A stretch of 20,896 bases of DNA from assembly GCA_032358255.1 (NCBI GenBank), contig JAULBX010029611.1:1-20896 (forward strand), in the 5' to 3' direction. The DNA is from Heterotrichella gracilis (taxonomy: Eukaryota; Sar; Xanthophyceae; Tribonematales; Xanthonemataceae). Positions 1 through 9,198 of the stretch are shown in pieces. A program made the translations under genes and the position numbers. The notes below the pieces were generated by a model. That model was given only the letters and a program-made list of their open reading frames with translations. It was not told where the DNA came from and did no database searches. Numbering within the stretch: position 1 is the stretch's first letter; the number at the start of each line of letters is the position of its first letter.

Positions 1-262
1 AAGGTCCACAAACCCTAGGAAGACAGGAACGTTCTCCTCCCAGGCACTATCCAAAAGCCTCCTAAGTGTGAAAAGGGATGTATGTGGGGTGTGCTTAATC
101 ACCATTTATCAAAATTGGGTGCTCATGATTTTCAGGGACTGTATGCGGGCTGTGCTTGAGTGTCAGCCATTGCATTTCGCCTTTTGGCATCCTCAGCCAT
201 CACGTGTGAAATAGCTTGAATTCCAGGTGTCTTGAGGCCCATGCAGTTTTGTACCCCTGCAG
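1..262 (+). other. Intron end of the CLN3-like gene (upstream exons off window)
   Basis: I see no exon here. The stretch ends in a clean acceptor (polypyrimidine, then CAG at 260-262) that feeds the first visible CLN3-like exon in phase 1. A telomere-like AAACCCTAGG lies at about 10-19. Short open frames on both strands match nothing and run across the splice site. Confidence 0.6.
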
Positions 263-2515
263 GCACAGGGTTTGCTGGCGTGTTTGGGTACGGGTGGGTG
301 GTGCTGCTGCACGTGGTGGGGGGCATCAGCTTCAAAAGCATGCTCCTATTGGCCAATGGCATCCCAGTCACATGGCTACTTATCTACTGGAGAGTCCTGG
401 ATAGGAGCAGGTCGGTGGGGATCCCCGTAGAGGCCCCCGTGGATGGAATAAATGGTCAGGATGGGGCCAGTACCCAGGCGGTGGGCACTGGAGCAATCGA
501 TGCTGGCTTTGATGATGGCCACGATGGCGGTGTGGATGATGAGGCGAGGCAGTTGCTGCAGCCACACTCACCTCCACAGCAGCAGCAATGTGCCCCAGGT
601 GGGTTAGTTGCATGCTTTGCAACCAAATAAGAAGCAGCAGGGCTTTGCTATGACTGCATTCCTGATGTGCTCAACTTCTAATCTTGGATGTGATCCACAT
701 GTGGTTTGTAATGTGATCATGTCCCTGACTTTAAATGCAATCAGGTTGGTGGTCTTTGAGATGATCAGGTAGTTGACCCTCCCCGGTGCAACCCCTGCAG
801 GCAAGACAAGCCACATGGGTGCCCGGGAGCGCCTGCAGCGTACCCTGGCCCTGTGGCCTTTCATGGTCCCCCTGATGGTGGTCTACTTTGCAGAGTACGC
901 CATGCAGAGCGGGGCATGGACGGCCATCGGTAGGTGCCACCCATGCCATGCACACACCAAGCACTAAGGCAACAGGCTTCCACGAGCATGAGCTTTGGCG
1001 AAGGCAAGAATCGTGCACTGTAGGCTCTGCACATGTGACGCCAATCCCGGCAAATCCTCACATGGCTGCACAGCTAATCTCCACATCAATCTTCACAATG
1101 TCTGCATGTATGTGCGCGTGTGTTCCCGCAGGGTTCCCTGTGCATAGCCCTGCTGCCCGGAAGCGCTTCTACTCTTTCTCCAACTGGTGCTACCAAGCGG
1201 GGGTGTTTGTCTCAAGGTCATCGGGCATGGTGTACCAGGTGAGGTAGGATAGATTTTAGAGATTTAGGTTTGTGGCGAGATCATCGGACATGGTGTACCA
1301 GGTTTGGGGAACAGGTTGTAGTGTTGTTTATGGTCATTGGGCACAGGTCAGGCCCAGTCAGGTAGTGTATGCGGCATGTGTGCGGTATGGTTGGGGCCGC
1401 AGGGGCAGGGGATGGGAAGGATGGGCGCCTCCCAAACTACTGCATGAACACACCTTGCCTGCCTGTCACAGTGCCTTGACTATCCTTTGCACATGACCTT
1501 GCCATCAATGTCGCGCATGCACTTCTTCCGGCGCCTTGTATATTCCTTTGCACGCCACCTTGCCCCAGCACTGCAGGGTCATTCAATCTCAAAACAAATG
1601 CGTGTACACCCTGGATACAAGATCATTTGCCTCCCAAATATTGAATGCACACATCTTGCCTCCTGATCTCAGTGTCCTTGCTGATGCCTGCAGGCCACCT
1701 TGCCCCAGCTGTGGCTCATGCCCCTGCTCCAGGCGGGATGGCTGGCGTTCTTCATCAGCGTGGCCATTTGGCACATCCTGTACAGCTACCTGCTGCTGGT
1801 GCCCTGCTTCATGACAGGTGGGGTGGGGGGTACAAAGGCACGTGGTCGGGTGGCTTTCATATGTTGCAGGTGCCCTGCTTCTTGACAGGTGGGACAGGGG
1901 TGGGGGAGGGGATACTGCCCGCATAGCCTACACGCGTGGTGGGAGGGTGTTGAAACATATTCACATGGCTGCATGTGACAAAAATCATGACGCGTGAGCC
2001 CTTGCTTCCTATGCCATCCACACACCATCCGCAAGCCGTAAACATAGGAAGCCTTGAACCCTAAACACTGGCAGCCCCAACCCTAAAGACTCTTTGCTTT
2101 CATCCTGCAGGGTTGCTGGGAAGCACTGTGTACGCCTTCAGGGTCATAGCTGCAAAGTGGCACCCGATTACCGAGAGTTCTCGCTCAGCACGCAAAACCA
2201 AAACCCTAGACAGTGGTAGCTCAAAACCCTAGACATTGATAGCCCTAAATCTCAGTCACTCATAACCCCAAACCCTAAACATTGATAGCTGCAAAACCCT
2301 AACCAACCTCTGCAGGGCTGCTGGGCGGCGCTGTGTACGTCAATGCCTTCACGCTCATCGCCGCAAAGGTGGCACCCGAGTACCGAGAGTTCTCACTCAG
2401 CGCCGCCTCGCTGGCAGACAGCCTGGGCATCGCTGCTGCTGACGTGGCAGGCATCCTCATACAGGGCTGCCTGTACAGGGTGAACCAGCTGCAGGGGGCG
2501 GATTTCAAATGCTGA
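263..2515 (+). CDS. CLN3: Battenin/CLN3-family multispanning membrane protein, C-terminal part (5' end outside window)
   Basis: Five exons join in frame: 263-598, 801-929, 1132-1238, 1694-1817 and 2316-2515 (stop TGA), giving 297 complete codons. Recognition rests on colinear family motifs: GTGFAGVFGYG, then a hydrophilic loop, VPLMVVYFAEYAMQSG, YQAGVFVSRSS, LLGGAVYVNAF, PEYREFSLSAASLADSLGI. These match battenin, a lysosomal/vacuolar membrane protein linked in animals to late-endosome and lysosome homeostasis (Btn1/Yhc3 in yeast). At least four hydrophobic segments are visible. The cytosolic-type loop carries EARQLL (541-558), an acidic dileucine signal like that of human CLN3. The protein ends ...GADFKC and lacks the C-terminal CAAX box of the human protein. 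All junctions are GT-AG with matching phases (1,1,0,1). Introns 1239-1693 and 1818-2315 contain degraded copies of neighbouring exon ends. The N-terminal exons, including the start, are off the window. Confidence 0.9.
1204..1345 (+). repeat. Donor-side exon echo in CLN3-like intron
   Basis: The end of exon 1132-1238 (TCATCGGGCATGGTGTACCAG plus GT donor, ending about 1240) recurs at 1281-1303 with one base changed and still followed by GT. A weaker third copy (GGTCATTGGGCACAGGT) lies at about 1332-1348. The pattern fits tandem duplication of the exon-end/donor segment. Confidence 0.75.
1430..1709 (+). repeat. Acceptor-side tandem repeats before CLN3-like exon 1694-1817
   Basis: The intron end (CACACATCTTGCCTCC...CAGTGTCCTTGC) followed by the exon start GCCACCTTGCCCCAGC (1694-1709) has older copies upstream. 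The 16-base exon start recurs exactly at 1554-1569 after CAC in place of CAG, so that acceptor is dead. The intron-end motif recurs at about 1449-1510. Confidence 0.7.
1869..1893 (+). repeat. Donor-side echo of CLN3-like exon 1694-1817
   Basis: Twenty-four of 25 bases match 1798-1822, the real exon end (GGTGCCCTGCTTCATGACAG) plus its GTGGG donor. The echo keeps the GT and the following G-rich intron start. Confidence 0.8.
2105..2189 (+). pseudogene. Pseudo-exon copy of the last CLN3-like exon
   Basis: This is a degraded copy of 2310-2400, the acceptor plus the first ~85 bases of the terminal exon. It keeps CTGCAG, GCTGGG, CTGTGTACG, CTCA/GTCATAGCTGCAAA and ACCGAGAGTTCTC. It has lost about six bases (GTCAAT in the real exon) and one G after GCAAAG, so its frame is broken. 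Its acceptor is intact, so it is a decoy upstream of the real one. Confidence 0.85.
2196..2309 (+). repeat. Telomere-like interspersed repeats in CLN3-like intron
   Basis: AAAACCCTAGACAGTGGTAGC, AAAACCCTAGACATTGATAGC and AACCCTAAACATTGATAGC alternate here, with further CCCTAAA copies at 2050-2085. The unit combines a plant-type telomere heptamer with a ~13-base spacer, so it is a minisatellite-like derivative and not a true telomere array. Confidence 0.75.
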
Positions 2516-3062
2516 TGGGAAGGCGGGGCTGTGGTGTGGATGATGAGGGATGGCGTCGCTGGGTAATGGCATGCAGCGGGAGCAGGTGCAAGGTGGGCAA
2601 GGTTGGAGATGTGTACTGGCTACTGCATGCAAACTTGCGTGGTTATATGTAAAGCAGAGGAAGGGCAGTATCCATGCCACAACCAGCGTCTGCACCTGCT
2701 AGTTATGGTTCAATTCTGAGAGGTTTTTTTGGGCAGTGCTCAGCATCAAGTCCAAGCTTATTTGCTAAAAGGTCAAAGAGGATGCCATATTGGTGCATCG
2801 TGTTGGTGAATTATGGCACGCACACTCACAGTACTTGCAGCTTATGATATGCTTTAGAGGGTGTCGAACGTTGACCAGAATTGTGCTCTGTGCACGTGTG
2901 TGCAGGGTGCACTCTACTCCAGTGCCTCCAGCCGATACCTCGCCTCAAACATATACCCGCACAATTACCGGGATGTTATGTATCCTTTGTCGCAGCGTGT
3001 GTGCTCCATAAACGCGATTGAGTGATCTTCGGTCTCGGCTGTGGCCAGCGTTTGGAGACAGG
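2516..3062 (+). other. Intergenic: 3' UTR of CLN3-like gene and 5' region of the phytase-like gene
   Basis: I see no supported gene. TGTAA at 2648-2652, 133 bases after the CLN3-like stop, is a reasonable poly(A) signal. The remaining ~400 bases must include the promoter and 5' UTR of the next gene. I see no convincing TATA box. Confidence 0.5.
2648..2652 (+). promoter_or_regulatory. Candidate poly(A) signal TGTAA (CLN3-like gene)
   Basis: TGTAA is the common green-algal nuclear polyadenylation signal. This copy sits 133 bases after the stop, a typical distance. Confidence 0.5.
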
Positions 3063-6000
3063 ATGGCATCCATGTCGTTCGTGCTAGCAGTTGTGGCCGT
3101 ATTGGCAATTGCCGCCACTGGCGTGTCAGCACAAGTGAAGTGCAAGATCAACCTCAAGGGGTGGGGCGCGCTGCCCGCCAAGGTACGGATGCTCAAGCTC
3201 GTGGTTCTGAAAGGCGGGCAGGAGGTTCGCTTGCAGTGTGCGTGGCATGCCATGACACTGGGTACCCTTCGTAATCCCGATAAGTTGCACGGGGAATAGA
3301 TGTCACTCTCACGTCTGCATTGGGTCGACGTTTTTTGTACTTTTCAAAGTATATTTTAGGTGGTGCTTGCGAGCCAGGGGTTTGCAGCTCGCAAACCAGC
3401 GTCGCGCATGCATGCCGGCCATACATGCTGTCTAGCGTAGGTTGTTTGCGTCATGCATGCACATGCTTACGTACTAAGCTCGGTATAATAGCAGCAATAG
3501 AAGCTTCGACGAATACGCGGTTTGCTTCGTTGTGTTTGGACCGGTCTGTCCGTCGCGCAAACCGTGCTAGGGCAACTAGTGCTACGGTCCATTGCGCGAT
3601 GTGCGCACAATCGACCAACGGTGTCATCGGCGCGCTGTCGCCTGGAACACTGCAGCGCCGTTGCACTGCGAGAGCGCACCTAGCAACCACTCTCGATACC
3701 AAGCGTTGATTATTCTGTCGACGGCGTTGCTTTGAAGCTGCAATTCTGTCCTATTGCAGGCCTCAGGCGGTTCAGCCTGGCCCAGGTGCCTGGCAGTACC
3801 ATATGTGCATGCATGTGCACTCCTGCTGCTTCTTTCCCAACGCCCTACCTGTACAACGTGCAAGTGGCCTTGTTGCAAAATATAATAAATAAATATAGAC
3901 TTTCGTTGCTCTTGGGGTTAAGTTACCGTACTGGGGCTACATAATGTTGCTGGACAGGTTCCAGTACATCTGTACTGAAAGTGTCAGGTACAGGACCAGG
4001 TAAAACAAGCAGAAACCGTCAAACAACTAGACCCCCAAATTGAGAAGCCTGTTTGTGACAACCTGTTGCAAAATGACCCAGGAAGACAGGGGTAGGATGG
4101 CTTTCACACGTCGCCTCTCCCCCCCCCTGTTTTGCAGACCTACGCCGGCATCCCACGTGGCTGCCCCAATCAGTACAAGGAGTCCGCAAAGTTTGTCATT
4201 GGCGGCGCCTTCCCCAACCGCCGCGTGGAGGCCCTGGGCACCATCCCCAGCTGCGCAGGTGGCAACCCCACCCGCTGCACTGATATCCCCGCACCACTGG
4301 TCAACCAGGTGGGTACAAGTATATATGCCCATGCTAAGAATGGGTACATGCAGCCACAGATGCGACTGTGTTGGATCATTGACAGGCGCATTTGATGCCC
4401 ATGTGTACTCACGTGACCCATGTGCATGTGTGCCTCCTGTAAGCATCCCTGCCGGTATGTGGGCACAAACATACATTGTGCAAGGCATATCACCCTGATA
4501 GGGCAACCTGGGGCATCCATCTTCAACCCCCCTTGACCCCTTCAAGTAGCCATTGCAATTCGTATTACCCTTCCCTGCAGCCCGTGCAAGGTTCCTCCGG
4601 CATCAAGTCCACCTCGATCCCCTTCATCCTGCGAATCCTAAACTCTAACCTAAACCCTACTCCCTTCCCTGCAGCCGGTGCAAGGCTTCTCCGGCATCAA
4701 GACCTCCCGCAAGGCTGATGGCACCCCCACCGGCAAGTACTTCACATTCACCGACAACGGCTTTGGCAGCAAGAGGAACTCGCCAGATCAGCTGCTGTTT
4801 GTGCACGAGGTGCAGCCCGACTGGAAGAACAAGTCTGTCAAGAAGCTGAGGTGAGGCCTTAGGGTTTAGTGTTTGGTTTGGGTGGCAGTGTTTATGCACG
4901 AGGTGCAGCCCGACTGGAAGAATAAGTCTATCGAGAAGCTGAGGTGAGGGCTTGGGGTGCTTAGGGCATAGGGTACTATCTACTCTTTCATTAACCCTGC
5001 CTCTTTCCTGTGACAGGGACATCTACCTGTCGATTTGACCAGCGTTGCACTGTTGACTAATGATGAACAATCCCTGTAAACTCCTGTGAATACAGCTATT
5101 ATGATATGGTTGACAATGACTGTTCCCTTGCCCCCTGTGTCCCAGGGACATCTACCTGTCCGACCCCAACAAGGTCATCCCCTTCCTCTTTGCACGATAA
5201 GTTCTCATAAGTTATTTCCCCTTGCCTGTGTCCCAGGGACATCTACCTGTCCGACCCCAACAAGGTCATCCCCTTCCTCATCGTGAATGAGGGCACTGGC
5301 AGCCGCTACCTCACAGGCGCTGACCTGGACATTGAGTCCATGCAGTTCTTCAACGGCAGCATGTGGATTGGGGACGAGCTGGGCCCATACCTCATCGAGT
5401 TCTCTGCATCCGATGGCAAGGTATGTACATGGCTTGTGCACAAGAAGGAACACACGTGAATACATGAAAGGCAGGTGCCAGTTGGAGCACATGTGCTTTT
5501 GGTAGCGGGTGCCAGGAACATAACCGAGTACGTTAAAATGCATGGCTTTCCGGCTTTCCAGCAGGACTGTTGTGATTTGTCAGGCAAGTATGATTATGGA
5601 GACTGTAGTATGGATTGTCATTTGTCCTGCACCTAAATGTTTGGCGGGTGCACGTGACCTGAGTAGACTGTGGTCTGTATCCCATGAAAATGTGATAATT
5701 AAGCTACCCTTCTCCTGTTTGCAAATCAGGTTATGTTTGTGCCCTGTGCATCCCCCTGGCCCTGGCCCCTATGTGACCCCCTCCCCCCCCTTCCCTCCAG
5801 GCCATTGCCCTCTTCGACGTGCCCAACCCCATCGGCTCAGGCTTTGTCAAGTCACCAGACCACGACTCCCTCACACTGCCCAACCCCGACGGTACGCCCA
5901 GGTCCACCAGCTGCATGTGCTCAGAGTTTAGAATTACGGTGTTGTCATGTCCCAAGACCACGACTCCCTCACCCTTGCCTGACCCTGACGGTATGCCCAG

Positions 6001-8363
6001 ACCCACCTGCCGCACCAGGCTGCCTAGGCACATGTTGGCGCCCTAGTCGTCCATGTCATGGCTGCCATTGGTGAACTGGCGAGAGATTAGTGGTGGTACA
6101 GCTTGCACTTGCTGGAACCCTTACGGGGTACAGGCTTCTAGGCCATGGTTATGGACCCTGATAAGGTTTAGGGTTTAAACAAACAACCCACTTCCTACGC
6201 GCAGGCTCCCTGCCCTCCTACAACCTCAAGCGCAGCCGCGGGTTTGAGGGCATGGCCATGGACCCTGCGGGCCAGTACCTGTACCCCCTGCTTGAGGGGC
6301 CCCTGTACAACAAGACTGCCGGCGCCTATGAGAAGATTGATGGCAGGGAGGTGCTGCGCATCTTCAAGTTCAACCTCATCACCCGCAGCTGGGAGGTGGG
6401 TGGCGTTCACGTTTACACCTACGATTAATATATTTGCAGTATACTGGCATCATCATTGCAAATGTCTTCAACTTGATCATCCGCAGATGGGAGGTGGTCA
6501 TTTCTATTTTATTTTGCCATTGTATCTGGAATAACAGGCATTTTACTATGCAACCTCCTGATCTCCTGCATTTGGGTGGCACGAGGGAGTGCCCACATGT
6601 ACACAGCCAACGGCAACCCTGCTATCCCTGAGTAGGGTTTACAAACCCGCAACCGCGATGCTCCCACACCCTAAACACACACCCTGCCTTGTGTGCAGAC
6701 CTCCAACCTCAAGTACGTGCTCGAGGCCAACGGAAACTCCATCGGCGACTTCAACCTCATCAACAGCGACATCGGGATGATCATTGAGCGCGACCAAGGG
6801 GAGGGCGACAGGTGGGTGGGGAACAGAGGGCCAGATTCACACCATACAATCCTTGCGATGTTGGTGTTGTGCTGTGCCGCGCATGTGGCAATGCCCCTTG
6901 CCACCACACCACTGCACCTTTGCCTGAGCGCTGGACCCACATTGCATACCCAATTAATGTTGCCAAATGCAGCCAGCGCCTGGGCCATGCCTGTGCTTGT
7001 AGTGTGGGCAGCTGGCACAGTTTCTCGCATTTCCACATATCCAAACCCAATGCCCTCACTACTTGGAGACGGCATGTGACTACTGTCAGGATGCATCCCT
7101 CCAGGGGCACGCGTGTAAATGTAATTATATGCTTGCAAATGATGGCGCATTATTTGAGATTCAAAGAGTGTGCCTATGCATCTGCTTTCACGTGTACAGC
7201 TGCTTTATGAACCCAAAGCCCCGAGACGGCGATTCTTTGAAAGAGTGTGCCAATGTGTCCATTTCCACGTGTGCAGCCGCTATGCCTGCGGCTCCGGCCC
7301 CAAGAACTCCACCTGCTACGAGAGCCCCGCCCTGCTGAAGAGGGTGTACCTGGTGAACATCTCCAACCCCGATGCCAATGGCGTGGTCCCCAAGCTGTCA
7401 TACATCGACCTGCTGGACCTGCAGGTGAGGAAACCCCCAAAAACACTCTAAACCTCAGACCCTAAACCCTAAGCTGGTGCACACCAACCTGCTGGACCCT
7501 CAGGTGGGGAAACCCAAAAGAAACCTACACCCCCCGAACCTAAACCCTAAGACGCCGCACCAAGCCGCCTCCCGGCGAGGCGTAGGTGTTATAACCCACC
7601 CGGTTCCAACACGTTTGTCACCTGAAGCGTGGTGTGGCATGGCGCCTGCAATCATTTAATCATCCATTTGGGTGTTGATACGGATCTCACCACTTCCCCA
7701 CCAAAGTGAGCTCCAGAGCACTGGGCCCAGGACTTCATTCACCCTTTGCGCTACCTTGCCCTTGAAATTGACATCCCCAGTGCATTTTGCTAACCCAATG
7801 CTTATGGCACATGGCTCATGGCTGGGTAACCTATGTCCCCTCGGGGGGCCTGTCTGATCCCAGGCCATTCATGCCCGGTCACGGACTGACTCAATCCGCC
7901 CCCCTTTCCCTCCCCTCCCTGGCATGACACCAAGGGGGTGTCCAACTACAGCGATACTGGAAGCACATTGCCATGGCCCAATGCCGCAGTTGCCGGGACC
8001 CGTGCCATTTGTGCCTGGTGCACTCAGCCCCACCTGGTTCCTAACCCCTGGCTCCCAACCCTCGGTGGAAACCCTCCACCCCAATAAGTTCCCTTCCTCC
8101 CCCTGCAGGACACCACCGGCGTGTCCAACTACACAGTGGATGGCGTGTTCAAGTTCCCATTCACGACCATTGAGAACGTGGACTGGGTGGACAGCCCTGC
8201 CTATGACTCCAAGACGGGCAAGCTCACCCGGAACGCCACCATCATCGTCGCTAACGACAACAACCACCCCTTCTCCATGGGCCGCAACTTTGGCAAGAAC
8301 GACGACAACGAGTTCATCCTGCTGGAGATCCCACCATCCCTGTTTGTGAACGGTACCTGCTAA
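3063..8363 (+). CDS. Secreted phytase-esterase-like family protein (PF13449-type), complete
   Basis: Ten exons join with matching phases: 3063-3182, 4138-4308, 4675-4850, 5237-5420, 5801-5891, 6205-6395, 6699-6811, 7277-7424, 8109-8363 make nine clear blocks. I count nine exons, coding 482 aa with stop TAA at 8361-8363. The N-terminus is a signal peptide (residues 1-23, hydrophobic, ending VSA-Q), so the protein is probably secreted or vacuolar. Family motifs in order are RRVEALG (68-74), VQGFSGI (99-105), TDNGFGSK (123-130), [17 protein letters not shown] (199-206), GFEGMAMDP (260-268) and LLEGPL. These match the family named for the esterase-like activity of a phytase, a beta-propeller-like fold. 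Substrate cannot be stated, although phosphate scavenging is possible. Sequons such as NKS (149-151) and NGS (195-197) fit secretion. The start at 3063 is chosen because the signal peptide follows; Met at 3072 is an alternative. Seven of the introns carry exon echoes. Confidence 0.88.
3183..4137 (+). other. Long first intron of the phytase-like gene
   Basis: This 955-base phase-0 intron joins the signal-peptide exon to [10 protein letters not shown]. The middle (about 3320-3720) is richer in CpG and GCATGC motifs than the rest of the window, and 3880-3900 is very AT-rich (ATAATAAATAAATATA). The open frames in it have no recognisable protein features. Confidence 0.65.
4571..4609 (+). repeat. 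Acceptor-side echo of phytase-like exon 4675-4850
   Basis: The real acceptor and exon start at 4665-4703 (TTCCCTGCAG, then CCGGTGCAAGG, CTCCGGCATCAAG) recur at 4571-4609 with few changes, including the intact CAG. The two copies are separated by a CCTAAAC-rich stretch (4636-4660). Use of the echo acceptor would shift frame and terminate. Confidence 0.85.
4895..4950 (+). repeat. Donor-side echo of phytase-like exon 4675-4850
   Basis: The last ~50 bases of the exon plus GTGAGG (4802-4856) recur with about four substitutions, e.g. AAGAACAAGTCTG against AAGAATAAGTCTA. The copies are a direct tandem with a ~93-base period, and the joint contains TTAGGGTTTAG. Confidence 0.9.
5005..5188 (+). repeat. 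Two acceptor-side echoes of phytase-like exon 5237-5420
   Basis: The sequence CAG|GGACATCTACCTGTC occurs three times, with exon starts at 5017, 5146 and 5237. The middle copy (5134-5188) is identical to 5225-5279 over 55 bases, so it is recent. The first copy ends in TCGATTTGA, a stop. The second runs into ...FLFAR then TAA. Only the third continues the family sequence ([13 protein letters not shown]), so it is the real exon. Confidence 0.92.
5951..6007 (+). repeat. Donor-side echo of phytase-like exon 5801-5891
   Basis: The exon end and donor at 5851-5908 (CCACGACTCCCTCAC...CGACGGTACGCCCAG) recur here as CCACGACTCCCTCACCC...TGACGGTATGCCCAG. The GT donor is kept. A further small echo of the next exon's interior (ATGGACCCTG) lies at 6141-6163. 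Confidence 0.85.
6464..6500 (+). repeat. Donor-side echo of phytase-like exon 6205-6395
   Basis: CTTCAACTTGATCATCCGCAGATGGGAG|GTGG mirrors the real exon end at 6362-6399 with several substitutions and the GT retained. It is more diverged than most other echoes. Confidence 0.75.
7154..7276 (+). repeat. Acceptor-side repeat before phytase-like exon 7277-7424
   Basis: The intron end at about 7235-7276 (TTTGAAAGAGTGTGCCAATG...CACGTGTGCAG) plus exon start has an older copy at 7154-7220 (AAAGAGTGTGCCTATGC...CACGTGTACAG, then GCTGCTTTATGA). The old copy keeps an AG and quickly reaches TGA in its reading frame. Confidence 0.75.
7475..7512 (+). repeat. Donor-side echo of phytase-like exon 7277-7424
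   Basis: GACCTGCTGGACCTGCAG|GTGAGGAAACCC (real, 7407-7436) recurs as AACCTGCTGGACCCTCAG|GTGGGGAAACCC. The repeated unit includes the intron start down to a CCTAAACCCTAA joint, which is itself present at the end of both copies (about 7460-7472 and 7539-7551). Confidence 0.85.
7925..7951 (+). repeat. Acceptor-side echo of last phytase-like exon
   Basis: TGACACCAAGGGGGTGTCCAACTACAG resembles the real exon start at 8108-8134 (GGACACCACCGGCGTGTCCAACTACAC), preceded by a similar pyrimidine tract. The AG has been lost, so it is a dead copy. Confidence 0.7.
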
Positions 8364-9198
8364 TTGCTCTCAGTACTCATTTTTTCCTTCGTTTGTCTCA
8401 CACGCAATTTTTGGAGGTAATTATTGCTTCACCTAGACAGAAATCCCCTTGTTGCCAATTTTGTTTTTGAACTCCTCCACCTTCATTATGATAAGGCATA
8501 CGCCAATATTTGGCTTGGAAGGCTTCCTTGTAATTGGAACTGATTGACAACCGCTGTCATGCTAAGAGAGCTGCTGCTTTGGACCCGGATGGTTTGTGGC
8601 ACTGCCACATACCATGATATGGTAGGAACTGGCTGCCAAGCGCTGAGCGCCAGAAGCGTCCCATGTAGTGAAAATGGGTGGCTGTATGGTAGATGCTGCT
8701 GACCAGTGGGTCAACAGGCAGGTTGAGGTTCTCCCGGTGTGTGCTGTACCTGGTTTGTCCCCCTTGGGCGTTCCCTTTCTTTGACGAAAGATTCATTACA
8801 CGTCCACACAACTTGCCGAGATGTGAACGACTTAATGGTATTTACTAGCAGCCCTCCCTTAACTTTTTGGGAATGAGATGCCAGCATGTACCACTGCAGT
8901 GGTGTACAGCGTGCTTGCATATTCCTGCCAGACATGACACTCAGGAGCCAGCACTTGCAAGGCTTGCTAAGGCCCTTAGTCAGGGTTTTCGCATTGTATT
9001 TAGGCAGGAATTACCTGGTGGTGACTCCTTTAATAAGTGGTGCCAACAGATGCAACATACCTTCGTGTTGCAAGAGGGTAGTCTTAAGGAGGTTATCCTG
9101 CTCTCACGTTCGGTTGCCTTTTAGCTGGTGGGCCGGCCGCGTCTGCATTTTACCCTGCACGCCTGGTTCATACGCGAGGTGAAACACAAGCACCCACG
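8364..9198 (+). other. Intergenic: 3' UTR of phytase-like gene and 5' region of gene 3
   Basis: No supported gene. TGTAA at 8529-8533 ends the phytase-like transcript. A minus-strand open frame (8811-8557, 84 aa) looks somewhat protein-like (see findings) but has no family match that I recognise. Confidence 0.45.
8529..8533 (+). promoter_or_regulatory. Candidate poly(A) signal TGTAA (phytase-like gene)
   Basis: TGTAA lies 166 bases after the TAA stop, in the right orientation for green-algal 3' processing. Confidence 0.55.

Noticed and set aside
2196-2309. True telomere or chromosome end
   Set aside because: Motifs are degenerate, interspersed with spacers, in both orientations across the window and inside genes.
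3320-3709. 129-aa plus-strand open frame in the first phytase-like intron
   Set aside because: Cys/Arg-rich with no domain and no splice fit. The flanking exons join in phase 0 without it.
3760-3785. Possible extra mini-exon (TTGCAG...CCCAG|GTGCC)
   Set aside because: About 26 bases, not a multiple of three, so it would break the phase-0 join between 3182 and 4138.
4027-4545. 172-aa minus-strand open frame
   Set aside because: Antisense to phytase-like exon 4138-4308 and flanking introns; no recognisable protein character.
5134-5279. Echo copies as assembly or haplotype errors
   Set aside because: Most echoes differ from the true exon at several bases and have individual borders and spacers, so they are real diverged duplicates. 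Only the 55-base identical copy would merit a long-read check.
3063-8363. Ten-exon count for the phytase-like gene
   Set aside because: On recount the supported exons are nine (3063-3182 through 8109-8363); any mention of ten should be read as nine.
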